A DNA stretch of 64,000 nt. It comes from Epicoccum nigrum (taxonomy: Eukaryota; Ascomycota; Dothideomycetes; Pleosporales; Didymellaceae). This document shows, piece by piece, positions 44,301 to 55,714 of the stretch (position 1 is its first letter; the number at the start of each line of letters is the position of its first letter). The DNA lies in contig KZ107838.1 of NCBI GenBank assembly GCA_002116315.1, positions 1,914,576 through 1,978,575 of the forward strand, given 5' to 3'. Both the position numbers and the translations under genes were made by a program. Below the pieces are notes generated by a model. That model was not told where the DNA came from. It did no database searches and worked only from the letters and a program-made list of their open reading frames with translations.

Positions 44301-45252
44301 ACGGGTCGTGCGGCAATGATGGCTAGGATACACGTATCCTTGAAGGCGTCATTAAAGGGCGACAAAGCGACAAGACTACCCGTGATCAATCTTTTCGATT
44401 GCTGCCATCTGTTACAGTTAGCGTGTAAACTTGATCAGAAATTGATATTCGTTCGCGAGCTGCTCTTGAAAGTGACGAATTGATGGACGTACCGGATATG
44501 CTTCTTCACACGCGACATGGAGAACGCGACGCGCGTTGCCAGTCCTCTTGGACTGAATACAAACGAGGTGATGTATACAGGCTCATAAATCCCAACGTTC
44601 TTCTCATACTTGGCCTCATCCTTCCAGGGATCTTTGCGAACTTCAGCGACAACCTCACTCAGAGGGCGCAAGGCATCTTCGCGTAGAAGTTCATACTCAG
44701 TGCGCAAGTAGTCTTCGTTATTATCGTAGGAACCGTCAATCTTCTTCGGTTGAGGCTTGTCTTCGGTTGGGATTAAAGTCTCCATATCAGTTGGTGCGAA
44801 ACCTGCGCGGTCTTCGCGCAGTATCTCGCCTGGGTGTGGGATCTCAGGTTTCTCCAGCCATTGTCCGGCACCCGCAACGTGCTTAGTAGCGATCTCATAG
44901 TACTTTTGCACGTCTCCATTCGATCGTGACGGCCCAGCCTCGGGAACATCATCGTCCGGTACCTGAGGATCACGTCGACGCTGTGGCACTGTGCTGCGGA
45001 AGCGCTCAGAGATATGGCTGTTGTACTCGCCGTCTGCCTTCTTATCAGTACAAGGGACGCCGCGCAGACGTGTAGAGCAAACGAGGCAAGAGCGATAGAG
45101 GAAATACGTAGGGCAGCTATGAAGCTGCGGAGTTGCTTACCTTGCTCGCCCAGGCTGCTGTAGACATTGCTGGACACTCCACGCGATTGACTTGATTTGA
45201 TGCCTCCTCTCTTGCTGTGCGGCGCGCCTCCACGCCACTGCTTCCGGGCCAT
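41349..45252 (-). CDS. ZNFX1/Hrr1-like superfamily 1 RNA helicase with NFX1-type Cys array
   Basis: Relatives include human ZNFX1 and fission-yeast Hrr1, which act in small-RNA silencing and RNA surveillance. Exons are 45252-45141, 45033-44493, 44408-41902 and 41854-41349; introns are 107, 84 and 47 nt. All phases fit and give 1221 aa. An upstream in-frame ATG at 45294 is also possible. Helicase motifs are Walker A GPPGTGKT (388-395), motif II VVLVEEAAE (706-714), GDHQQLRP (735-742), VDSYQGEEND (895-904) and VALSRAKRG (930-938). An acidic insert of about 40 residues lies before motif II. After the helicase comes a Cys/His array (C-x3-C..CGHPCPYPCHPF..CARKLDCGHVC, then CCDICKCRICDQ). The tail is disordered and carries a poly-Asp stretch from a TCG repeat. 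Assignment to the RNAi branch rather than Upf1/Sen1 rests on this Cys array. Confidence 0.87.
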
Positions 45253-45801
45253 ACTGGCACTCGGACGGTTGGGAGTTACGCGACGAAACGTCACGATGTG
45301 GTTGTGGTGTTGAGAAGAAAGTCTGAAAGAATGAGAGAACTGCGCAAGCGCTGGTTGTGGATAAAGGCGGGGTGAAGGCGAGTTAGGTGTTGCCTGTTTG
45401 CTGTCAGACAGGAAAGGAAAGCGCGCTCCAGACTCAGTTTCACCATCACTACCAATCTCACCTTCATCTCGTTGTGCGCGCTGTCAGATACAAACAAGTC
45501 TGGCGATCACAGCCGGGGAGACATCGGACTGCGCCATTCTGATGGCTGCACTGTCCTCTATACAACCATATTCCCAGTGTGTCGTAAGGTCTGGCATTGC
45601 CATTCTCTGTGAGTCTCTTAGCCCTGGAGCCCTGCGTGTCAACATCTGGGTTTCTCGCAGATCAGATAAGGCAAAAGATGAAAACAAGGATTACAGTGTC
45701 AGCAGAATGCCGTCTCTTAAGTACAGCTACCCACCCCTATACCCCCAGCTCACAAATACTTATCTCTCACCAAAGAAACTATACTTGTAAGCAAACCGTC
45801 A
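45253..45801. other. Intergenic 549 bp
   Basis: This spacer lies between two genes on the minus strand. It should hold the helicase promoter and the 3' end of the MFS permease gene. Overlapping short ORFs show no domain. Confidence 0.4.
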
Positions 45802-47611
45802 CTAATACGTGTACCGGAAACTCTCCATCCCCTCCAGCACAACTTCGCCACGCTCAGCTCTCCTATTCTGGCGCCAGTAGTGGTACGACAACCCGATAGT
45901 AGACACGACAAGGTACAGCTGCGCGCCTGTGACGGCCCATAAGCCAGTTCGATAGGTGGGTGCCTCTTTCTGCATGAAAACCGTCGACGCATATATTCCT
46001 CCCAGCGCACCGAACGCGATTTGGAAACCACTTGCCACCCTGATCAGATTAGTAAAAGAAACTCCAAGGAGAGAGCAGAAAGAATGGCCGCTTGACTCAC
46101 ATGCGAAGACTCTGGCCGCGGATGTTGTTGGCCTGCCATGCGAGCACGGTGGGGATATTAGCATTGGCTCCGGCGAGGCCCATAAAGATACCGAAGTATC
46201 GGGCGCCATTATTCTGGGCGTAGGCGACGATCATCAATCCAACGATGCCGAGGAGACATTGCAGGATGACGAAGGGAGCGCGCAGGCGGTATTTGTCGGC
46301 CGCCCATGAGCACAGCATTATCCATGGTACGGCGGCTACGGCCGGAGGCGCGGAGAGTAGAAAGACCATGCCGATGCTGTAGCCCATACCTTGGAGAATG
46401 ATTGGGATGAAAAAGGCTGGTTCTTTGTTAGGATCACCCCAATATGTGATTCGATATACTCGAGCTTACCCAATGCGTAGACGATGGTAGTAACGGCGAA
46501 GAACTTCATCGCATATGCCCATAGCTCCCAGCGCTTGCACGCGAATAGGAACTTGGCCATGGTAAGCTCATCGTACTCTGCGTCGCGGCGGTCTCGCTCC
46601 AGCTTGGTCAGGATGGCTTGGACTTCGGCAGGCTTAAGGAATGGGAAGCGCGATTTCGAGACTTTGTCTGGGAAGTCGACAATCAGGATGCGACCCAGAA
46701 CTGCGAGAAACATGGTCATTGCGCCGTTGATGATGAAGATCCTGTTTTCATGAGTTTTATCCTGTATGCTTCCAGGTCAGAGTTAGATGCTTACCAGCGC
46801 CAGCCCAGCCAGCCATTCCTCCCTGAAAGCTGCATGCAGCCGTACGCCAGAATGGATCCAAACCCATTCGCGCACACATTAATACTGTAGAACGCCGCGA
46901 GTCGTTTCTGCACCTCAAATCGGGTGTAGAAACACGATATCAGATACACAGATCCTGGAAAGAATCCGGCCTCGAACAGGCCAAGTAGGAGGCGACAAAC
47001 CACAATATCCGTCCACTTCTTTGCGAACCCTGCACCAAACGTCACCAAGCCCCAAGACATGCAGAGGAAAGCGAGCCAGTTGGCAGCCCCTACCTTGCGG
47101 AGGACGATGTTGCTGGGGATCTCGAAGATGAAATACGTGATGAAGAAGACTAAAAGTGCGATGGAATAGCGGTCGCCGATCCGGAAGCCGAGTTCGACGT
47201 CCATACCTGCGATGCGCGCGGCGGAGATCTGGGGGGATCGTTAGGCTTGAACGATGTCGTGGGTAGGGAACAACTAAGGAAAGATCTTACATTGATACGA
47301 TCGATGGCACTGATCGAATAGCTTGTGTGTTGTTCAGTCAGCGGTGAGATAGAGTTGCGTGGGTGGAGAGCTTACCATGCACCGAGGATCGGAATCAACC
47401 GCCAGTCCGTCTTGCGGCTGTATTGTGGTCAGAGTATTCTTCGCGCGAATGGAGCCTTTGCGTACGTAGCTCTCTTCTCGATCTTCTTCTCTTCCTCAGT
47501 CAGGACGGCATCAAGGTCTTTCGGTGTGGTTCCATCGTGAGATGCAAGTTTCTCGACTTGGACTGCTTCTGTATCCTTCTGGAAGCTATCTGTGTTGGAG
47601 AGTGGCGCCAT
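45802..47611 (-). CDS. MFS permease, anion:cation symporter (allantoate/nicotinate permease-like) family
   Basis: Such permeases import organic anions such as allantoate, nicotinate, pantothenate or biotin. Seven exons (47611-47466, 47417-47376, 47321-47291, 47228-46795, 46741-46470, 46416-46101, 46039-45802) are joined over six GT..AG introns of 48, 54, 62, 53, 53 and 61 nt, giving 492 aa. Every phase fits. The ORF breaks seen in single frames are introns, not damage. Features: a short acidic N-terminus (LTEEEKKIEKR), RKTDWRLIPILGACYSISAIDRIN over exons 2 and 3, then IALLVFFITYFIFEIPSN and CRLLLGLFEAGFFPGS, and a late NRRAERGEVVLEGMESFRY tail. The substrate cannot be read from the sequence. 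No catabolic genes surround it. Confidence 0.87.
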
Positions 47612-48651
47612 ATCGTCAACGGCTGTCAAGAGAGGGCAAATTGTGTTGACGGGTAGGGCTTTAGGAAGTCGATATGTTCAGGTTTGTGGTGCCTGCAACA
47701 GTTGCCAGTTCCGTTCAACTCGACCTTTTCGTCACAACCAGCTCAGAGCGCCTACCTTCCATGCGTGACATCTTTATACACATCGCATATGTACCCAAGC
47801 CCCTGCGTCCACATGTACCATTCTGCCCAGCTTCCCCAAGCATTGGCATCGTTCATCTTGCTTCATCCTTATTGGCCGCCGCCGCTCTACGTTCCACTCA
47901 CCCATCACCACTCGCACATCCCCCGCATTTCGCCAACGGCACCCCTGCACAAGCGACAAGCGAAAACAGAAGCGTGAAAGAGCTAGATCGTTCGTGCAGT
48001 ACGAGTCTCTTGGATTTGACGCGGGGGGCCGAGGATGCTGGATGTCTTTGTGCGATGTGATGGGTGGGAAGGCAACGAGGGCGATTGCGCCGTGTGCGCC
48101 TCTTAGGATCTATAAAGTTAGAAGGGGCTGTAGTGGCTTGTATATGAGCTGGGCGTTCTTGAGGAAGGCTGAGGCTGAAGCTGGGTAAGCTGTGACGTTC
48201 GTGCCATTGGCCGGACTGCGTGAAATGAGTGGTAAAAGTGGAATGAACAGCAAAGATCGACACGTTCAGACTTTCTTTGCAGGTCCGTCTCAATCCAGGA
48301 ACGAACCACCTATTAACACTGTCAGCCAATTCATGCCGCCGATACGCAAAGAAAGTGTAGGCACTATGATAACCCAAATATTCATATGATGAAGAATGTT
48401 CTCTGCCTTCGGGGCTCGGGAGATTCGAAATCTGTGTTGCACAAACCCGCCCCCCCCCCCCCCCGGCCCCCCTTTCCCTCCCCATCTCTTTCTCTCTTTC
48501 ATCCAGTCCAGTCCACACGCTCTGTGTTCTAAAAACCCCATCGAAGCGCCATGCCCAAAAGCAGTTCCCTCCCGCCTCACATCATAACATCGTAAAAACA
48601 CTTGCGCGCAGGCTCCTAAGCCGATGAAAGAAATGACAGAGGCGTGATAAT
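47612..48651. other. Intergenic 1.0 kb with a poly-C tract
   Basis: This lies between the MFS permease promoter and the 3' end of the SRPK gene. Overlapping ORFs on both strands (such as a 206-codon minus frame at 48518-47898) have no domain and cross the homopolymer. No gene is called. Confidence 0.4.
48450..48472. repeat. Poly-C homopolymer
   Basis: Fifteen C (48450-48464), two G, then six C (48467-48472). A run of this length is prone to polymorphism and sequencing error. It lies in non-coding DNA. Confidence 0.95.
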
Positions 48652-50847
48652 CTATCGAGTTTTCTTAATCTCCGTGGCCCACCCCTCGATGCCCTCGCCT
48701 TTACTTCTACACGGGATGCCCAGGTCGACCTTCTCCATCCCCTTTGTGTCCCTGAGCCACTCGTGGCTGGCCATGCCTCCCGCGTTGGCTCGGTCCACGG
48801 GCAGCAGCTCCAACATGGGCAGCAGGAAGCTGGCGATCTCCTTGCTCTCCTCCTTGGGGAAGTGGTACTTCTCGTGCAGCACGTCTGGCAGCGCCCAGTG
48901 GCGCAGGCGATGGATGTTACGCAGCTCGCCTTTTCGGTTGAAGATCTCCTGCGACCATTTCCCGGAGAGGCAGAGCGATTTGGGGAAGGTGCCGAGGAGT
49001 TCGATGATTTGCGCGATGTGGTCGTCGTCTTTGCCGTACTTTGTGCCGGATTGGGGGTCAAACAGGTAATCGCCGGTGATGAGTTCGAAGGTCTATTCGC
49101 AGATTAGCAGGTGTAGACAAGTGATTACTCTTAGAAGAGACGCACCATGGCGGCCATGCTCCAAACATCGGTACTGGCGCCCCATTTGCTGCCCAGGATG
49201 ACTTCCGGGGATCGATACTGTCGCGTCTGGATGTCATTTGTGAAGTGGTGCCCGACCCAACAGGCATTTCCGAGATCCGCAATCTTCACTGAGATTGTTT
49301 CGAAGGCGATGTCTGGCGACCCTTCGGCGGACTTTTCCTTCGACGTGGATTGCTTGTCGAGACTAATGCCGGATACCTCTTTTGTGAGGAGGTCGCTGTG
49401 CAGTGTTAGAGATGGTTGGGCATTGGGCATAGAACTCGCAACTTACGCTGTCTGCTCGCGCTGCTTCTGGACATCATCCTCACTAGCGCTGGGCTTCAGA
49501 CCAAGGCGCTCGGCCATGGACAGCCCGGAAGATTGTGACGAAGTGCCTAGAGCACCACTCATTACAAAACCGTCTTGTGAAGAAGATGAACTCGGGATAG
49601 TCGTGGGGGAGTCTTTACCTGTGCTCTCGTTCATGACCTTGTTGAGGCTGCCCGGGAAGCTGCCGAGCTCGGAATGGTTGAAGCTGGCGTTCAGCGGACT
49701 GGGCAGCGGCTGGCTCCCGGTGATCAGTGTCCGCCTGCGCCGCCTACCGTTTCTGTCACTGCTATCACCGCTGTCCTTCTTCTTTGGCTCGTCCTTAACG
49801 TATGCCTTGACGATCTGCTCGACGTCGCCAATCTCTATCAGGACATTCTCGGGTTTCAAATCGGTGTGGATGATGCCGCATTCGCGGTGGAGGTAGTCGA
49901 GGCCCAGCAGCACCTGCTTGGTAATCTGCTTGACGAGCGGCATGGGGATGCCGCGGTGGTTCCATCGCTTGATCAGGCCTAGCAGGTTCTCGCCGAGGAC
50001 CTCGAAGACCATGCAGACGTGGACGCCATTGGGGCCCTTGTGGTTGAACGAGTCGAGCAGGCTGACGACGTGTTTGCGGCCGGGGTGGGTCTCCTTGGCG
50101 TCGACGACCTTCTTCAGCAGCTTGATCTCGTCGAGGGCGGTTTCGGTGTAGTGGGCGGCCGAGCGCACGACCTTGAGGGCGACGTGCTTGCCGTTGGCGT
50201 TGTCGCGGGACAGCCAGACGGTGGAGAAGTGGCCCCAGCCCAGCTTGCGCACAATGGTGTACTTGCCGTCCTTGTACTCCTCGCCAACCTGGACGGGATG
50301 GTAGCCGCCCTTGCAGTAGTCCTCGCTATCCTCCTCGTCGGCCGTGTTGTCGGCCTCGTCGACGCTGGACGAGTCGCTGTCGGGCGAATTGCTGAGCGTG
50401 TTACCGTACATCTTGTGCTGTTGCAGCGGCGACGCTGTGTTCTGCGCGCTGCGGGGCAGTTAGCAGTCAGCTCATGCCAGGGCAGCGGCCAACGGCGTGC
50501 AGGGCGGTGGCGGTGGTGCTGGTGCTGGTGCGGGCGGCATTCGAAAAAGCGTCGCGCGCCAAGAGATTTGCAATCGGTCGCGGGGGCTGGTGAAGGCTGC
50601 GCGGTGGGTGCAGGTGGGCGGGCGCGAAAGGTATCAGACAGACGCTGGGACGGGAACAGGGACGGGGACGGGGACTGGGATGGAACTACTGCCAGATTCA
50701 GACTCAGACTCACCTGTGCTGCGGCTGCCCCTCGGTGGTGATGATGGGCTTCAAGTCCTGGCCCTTCCGTCGCTTCTTGTTGCCGTTCCCATTAGCAGCC
50801 TGGGCCACTTTTTTGGCCTTGTCGATGGCAACTTTGGCGCCATTCAT
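48652..50847 (-). CDS. SR-protein kinase (SRPK/Sky1/Dsk1 family)
   Basis: SRPKs phosphorylate RS domains of splicing and mRNA-export factors. Exons 50847-50714, 50448-49447, 49395-49146 and 49092-48652 join over introns of 265, 51 and 53 nt to give 608 aa. The first exon begins MNGAKVAIDKAKKVAQ and is basic. Kinase parts: KLGWGHFSTVWL glycine loop, HVALKVVRSA with the ATP lysine, IIHTDLKPENVL catalytic loop (the HTDxKPEN form typical of SRPKs), KIADLGNACWV (DLG instead of DFG, also typical), and TRQYRSPEVILGSKW. Between the two lobes lies the usual low-complexity spacer, about 150 residues, rich in Ser and basic residues. The first intron is unusually long and holds a G-run tract. Confidence 0.93.
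50647..50683 (+). repeat. GGGACG-type hexamer tract, candidate G-quadruplex
   Basis: Six G runs of three or four (50647-49, 52-54, 59-61, 64-67, 70-73, 77-79) are spaced by two to four bases on the plus strand. The unit drifts around GGGACG with a period of about six. It lies in intron 1 of the SRPK gene, so the SRPK transcript carries the C-rich complement. Confidence 0.8.
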
Positions 50848-51835
50848 TCTGGCCGTCCCCGCCACGCGCAGGCCCGGGGTCGGAGGAGGGGTGGGGAGGG
50901 ATGCAGTGGGCAGTGGGCAGTGGTGTGCGATCAGGTCGAGTCGTCGCGCGGGCTGCACCTCATCGGCGGGCGGTGCAGTGCAGGGCAAGGGAGGGGGCTG
51001 CCGGTCTCTGTGTCGCGGTTCGGTCTGCCTGCTGTCGCGCCGCCGCCCTGGGCTGCGATTTCTTCAATTGCTGGGGGATTGTCTTAGCGCTCGCCTCGGG
51101 CCTATCCTGGCACTGCCGCCCTGATTGGTGGTGAGGGGCGCGTTGCAGCTGGAGGGGAGCGGGGTGGGGTGGGAGTGCAGGCAAGCCGTTGTTGCTGGTG
51201 CTATGGTGTGCAGTGCGATGCTATGCTGTGCAGGCTCGTGGGAACGATGGGGAGAAGGGTGCAGAGCCCTGTTCGGCTGTCCGCTGTGCATGCGCAGTAG
51301 GCTGGAGAGCGCCAGTCAAGCCTGCAAATGATGTCATGGTCCCCGAAAGCATCCTCTCACCACGGTCCACGGCCTCCAAATAGGCTCCGCCGGCATGGCA
51401 CCGGAGCGCCTGCGGGCCAGTGCCTCTGCGCCGCGTCCTGTTTCGAGCCTCCGAGATGCTTGTTGTGGTACTCCGGGCTTCGGGTCTCATTTTCATCACT
51501 TTCACGCAACCCAGGCATGGCTCCATGTCTGGCGGCCCAACCGCGTCTGCCGCATCGCTGTTGTACAGGCTATAGTACACCATGTACAGTATGCCACGGC
51601 GCTGCAACAGTATCTCGGCAATCGTCTCAACACTCTAATCGTATACACTCCTCCCTTCTATCTTGATATGGCATCCATGGACGTCTCTGTCTCAGCCAAC
51701 GCCTGTGAATGCAACTTGCGCCCATACTTTCTTTGTATATCCCATTACCTCGATGAAACAGCCGCCATCCATTTCTGCTCATCCTTCCTGTACAGCCATC
51801 AGCACGGAACAAGCAATGACTGGATACTACACCAC
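50848..51835. other. Intergenic 1.0 kb
   Basis: This lies upstream of the SRPK gene and downstream of the golgin gene, both on the minus strand. It is G/C-rich near SRPK, with several overlapping ORFs but no domain. It should hold the SRPK promoter. Confidence 0.4.
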
Positions 51836-54800
51836 TCACTTGTCAAAATGTAGCAGCATACCCAGAACGGGAATAAGCTGCTGCTGGTACTTCTTATCAC
51901 GCTGCTCCAGGAACTGGAGCAACACGTTCTTGAGGTATACGTAGTCGATGTCCGCGGGCGACCCACTGGCTTTCGGCGCAGGGGATGTCAGACGCGATCG
52001 CGAAGATTCGATGGATGCTCTTGACGAGTTATGGTTAGAGTCGGGTCCCTTGGCTTTCAACGACCGAAGTTCGTCAGAAATTGTCTAATCATCGTCAGTG
52101 ACTTGCTTTCCTATTCCTCGTCACAGTTCCTACCTTGCTCGACTTCTGTAACTTCTCCAGTCGACCCTGTGTCTCGTCAAATGCGCGTCGAAGCTCTGTC
52201 TTTTCGCGCTCGAGGTCGCGAGCTTGCTTCTCTGTCTCGTCGAGGGTGTCGCGCAGCTGGCTCATGGCAGATCTGATCTCTGAGGCTTCCTCAGTCGCTT
52301 GAGCAGCACGCTTCTCGAGCTCCTCTTTCTGCTTGCGAAGCTCCTTCTCCGCGGCTGTGATGTCTTCTTTGTCCTCCTGTGCACGAGTCACAGCACGCTC
52401 CGCATCGCGCACCTTTTGCTTAAGCTCCTCTAATTCTCTTGCGCGTCGTCGGCTGAATGTACTAGCCTGCTCTTCAGCACGTTCTCTCTCTTCAACGGCA
52501 AGATCGAGTCGCTCCTGCATCTCGCGTACTCGGGCATCAGCTCTCCCTTGGGCATCTGCCAACAGTCTCCTCATGGTTTCCGCCTCGCGCCCACGCTCAC
52601 TTAGAAGACGGTGAGCGTCAGCAAGCTCTTCTTCTAAGCTCTCGCTTCGAGCCCTGATCTCTTTCATCTGAGTGCTGATCTCTTGCGCTTGATCTTGCAT
52701 GCTGTTCATTAGATCTTGTGCACTGGTGTACTGTGCAGTCTTCAGCTGAATCTCGTCCCGCAGGCTTTCAACCTCTCGCTTGAGTTTAAAGACTTCTTCT
52801 TCTAACTCCTGCGCAGCCCTGCGAGATTTCTTGAGATCTTCATGGGCCTTTGACAAGTCACTAGAGAGCTTTGCGCGGTTTTCAACAACCTCTTTTCGCT
52901 CGTCTTCCGAGTTCTGTAGGTCCCTCTGGATCTTGCTGTTTGTTTCCTCAAGAGCCGATCTCTGCTTCGTCTCCAGCCGGATCTTCTCGTTTAGAGATTT
53001 GATGTCCCCTTCTTTGTCAGACAGCTGTGCGCGATACGTAGCGATCTCGGACTTCAAATCCTTCTCCCGCCCTTCCAGACGTCGCACGTTCTTAGTACTA
53101 GTGGCAAGTTCGTCTTTTGCTGAGCGAAGTTCTGTCACCTCCTTCCGCAGAGACGTCAACTCAGGCTGTGCCTTTTGGAGGATCTCTCGCATGTCAGTAA
53201 GATCCTTGAATCGTGTTGCGGCGAGCTGTTCCGCGACAGAAAGATCAGTCTGCAGTGAGTCGGATTTTGCTTTGAGCTCCTCGAACTCAGATTTGAGTGC
53301 CTCACGTTCTTTCTCTGAACCTTGCTGGGCAGCTTGACCAGTTTTGAGTTCAGCAATCTCTTGTTCCAGCTTCGTCAGACTATCCTGCAATGCAAGCTTC
53401 TCTGCCTGTAACTCCTTCACTTTGTCTTTGGCTTCTGTGTGCTCCAGACCAAAGTCTAGCAAGTCTTGTCGCAAAGTTTCAATCTCTTCTCGCATGTCGT
53501 CCTGGTCCTTGAGCTTCTTCTTGAGGTTTTCGAAAGAGTTGACCTTTTCGACCAGCTCACCCTCCAGCCTTTCGATGACCGCGATCTTGGCTTCAAGATC
53601 CGACTTGAGTTGGGCGACAGACTGCTGTGCTTCTTCCAGTTGAGCTGGTGAGAAGCTCGGCTCGCGTGGACTCGGTTGGACACTGGCTGTGCCGTCCTCG
53701 CTTGGCGTTGCTTCGGTCGCGGCCACGGTAAGTGTGTCTGCACTCTTGCCACCCTTCTTCTTCTTCTTGTTCTTCTTCTTTGTGGAGGCGGATTCGGTGG
53801 TCTTTGCAGGCGTGGGCACAGTGGCTGGCGCAGGCGATGGCGGTGATGCTGGATCGGACTTGGCTTCTTCTGTCTTTGCTGCTGCCTTCGACGCGAAGTC
53901 TTTCTTGACCTGCTCAAGCTCGGCAAGAGCTTCGTCGCGCTTGGTCTCAGTCTCTTTCAGCTTGTCACGTACGTTGGTCAAAAGCCCGTTCAAGGTCTCG
54001 CCGCGCTTCTCACCCTTCTCATGCGTCGTCTTAAGTACTTCCAACTCGTTTTTCAATTCCTTCACTTGGGCACGCAATGTGTCTGCTTCCTCGTTGTTCA
54101 CAAGGTGTTCGCCATTGACAGAGTGCATCTCTTCGAGCTCCTTCGTAGCAGAATCCAACTTTTCCTTCAAAGCCGTGATAGTCTTCTCATGCTCGCCTTG
54201 ACCCTCCCGGTGCGTTGATAGGTCCTGTTCAGCCGTCGCCAATTTCGACTTGAGGTCTTCGACGGCGCCGTCGAGCTTCTTCTCCCGCTCATCGGCTTCT
54301 TTCTGGAAACGCTGCGAGGTCTCTCTAAAGGTGTTGAGATCATTCGTAGTGGTTTCGAGGTTTTCCATGAACGATTTGGCCGAGTCCTGGGCGGAGGATA
54401 GCTCACTCTTGAGGGATTGATTCTCCTCTTCAAGCTTGCCAACCTTCTCTTCGCTTTCCTGTAGCTGCTCCTGCAACCTTGGAAGCTCGCTGTCATACGA
54501 GAAAAATTCCTCGGTGGCGTCGGTTGCAGTCTGCTCCGATGCCTTGGAAGCAGACGACGGCGCTACTGATTCACTTTGGTCGGTAGAGTCATCCTTTGGA
54601 GTGTCGGTGTCGTTAGAAGCCTGAGACTTGAGCTTCTCCACCTCTTCTGTGACGTCCTTCGCGCGCTTCTCAGCCTCTTCGAGTTTCTTGTTCAGACCAT
54701 CGCGCTCTTTAGAGACTCTCTTCAATTCCTCCATCAGCATATCGCTCTTGACGTTCAGTTGACCCAAGTACTCGACGAAAGCGGAGGCATCGTTGATCGA

Positions 54801-55415
54801 CGTGAGGGGCGTGTACTCGCGCAGGGAGGCTTCGAAGGTCTCGATGGCACCAACACGTGCGTGGGCGATGCGGTAGGATGCGAGAAGCGTGGAGTACTTG
54901 GGTTCGAGCTTGTCTAGCCTTCGCAGCCGCGTCTGCACTTCGGGAGGGATCTCGGGCGCCTTCTCTGGCTTCTCGTCGGCGTCGGTGGCCTTTTCGCTGT
55001 CCTCGTGCTTCTCGCTGCCATCTTGGGGCGCAGCTGTCGCGTCGGCGACGGGCGCCTTCTCTTTTGGCTTGGGTGTTCCTGTGCGGCTCGGCTGCTCGTC
55101 GCTTTCGCCAACGACAAATTCAGGGTCAAATTCGGAGGGATCAGGGCCTCTCCCAGTGAGCGACGCTGTCCTGCTGTCTCCATCCTTGCTCCTGGATGCA
55201 GACCGTTGCGACGGTGAGAGGTTCCTCGAATTCGATCGTCTTGGTCTCGCGCCCGCTCGGGGGGGCACCGATGGCGTGGTGCGCTGCTTCGCCTGCTCCT
55301 CCGCTATTCGAGCATCAATGGCGCCGCGGATGCGCTGCGAGGCGCGTGGTCAGCACAGGGTCCCCCAAGGAGCAGAACGTTGTTCGAGATGTGTACCTGG
55401 AAGCCCTGAAACATG
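51836..55415 (-). CDS. GRIP-domain golgin (Imh1-like coiled-coil protein)
   Basis: GRIP golgins are recruited by Arl1 to the trans-Golgi and tether transport vesicles. Exon 1 is 18 nt (55415-55398, MFQGFQ), exon 2 is 55334-52134, and the last exon is 52084-51836. Introns are 63 nt and 49 nt (52085-52133), and the joined frame is 1155 aa. The start then reads RIRGAIDARIAEEQAKQR, as in other fungal golgins. A Ser/Thr/Pro-rich N-terminal part with a basic motif is followed by about 850 residues of near-continuous coiled coil (Glu/Lys/Leu/Gln heptads), interrupted near the middle by a Lys-rich run from a TTC repeat. The C-terminus carries the GRIP domain, IDYVYLKNVLLQFLEQRDK and LIPVLGMLLHF. It is divergent from zuotin, only 299 bp away. 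Confidence 0.92.
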
Positions 55416-55714
55416 GCTGTGGTTTGCTATGGCCCTGGGGTATGATTGCAACGGCAGATTGCAGCTAGCAGCTTCCCATGGCTGTCTTGAGTACAGCTGT
55501 AACTTCGGAGTCGCAAAGGCTATGCAACCCCGGACGGAGCGTCGGCAAGGGCACGGGCAGATCGAAAGCGCGGCACAGCGCAGCGCGTCAGGGCACACGG
55601 CAGCGCATGGGTCAACTTCGGTTGGCTTGGGCGCTAGCGAAGAAGTTTCCGTACTGGCAAAATCTCGTCCCCGCCGGCGCAGCGACCGCGACCGCAACCG
55701 CAACGACCGCAACC
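55416..55714. promoter_or_regulatory. Shared divergent promoter, golgin / zuotin
   Basis: A 299-bp spacer separates two start codons facing away from each other. Both core promoters must lie here. Sequence near the zuotin side is a CGCAACGACCGCAACC-type repeat. Confidence 0.55.

Noticed and set aside
45802..47611. ORF fragments of the MFS permease read as a pseudogene
   Set aside because: All breaks coincide with GT..AG introns of 48-62 nt, and all phases fit a 492-aa protein.
50019..50741. 240-codon plus-strand ORF
   Set aside because: It is antisense to SRPK exon 2 and its first intron; the kinase frame has all catalytic motifs and this one has none.
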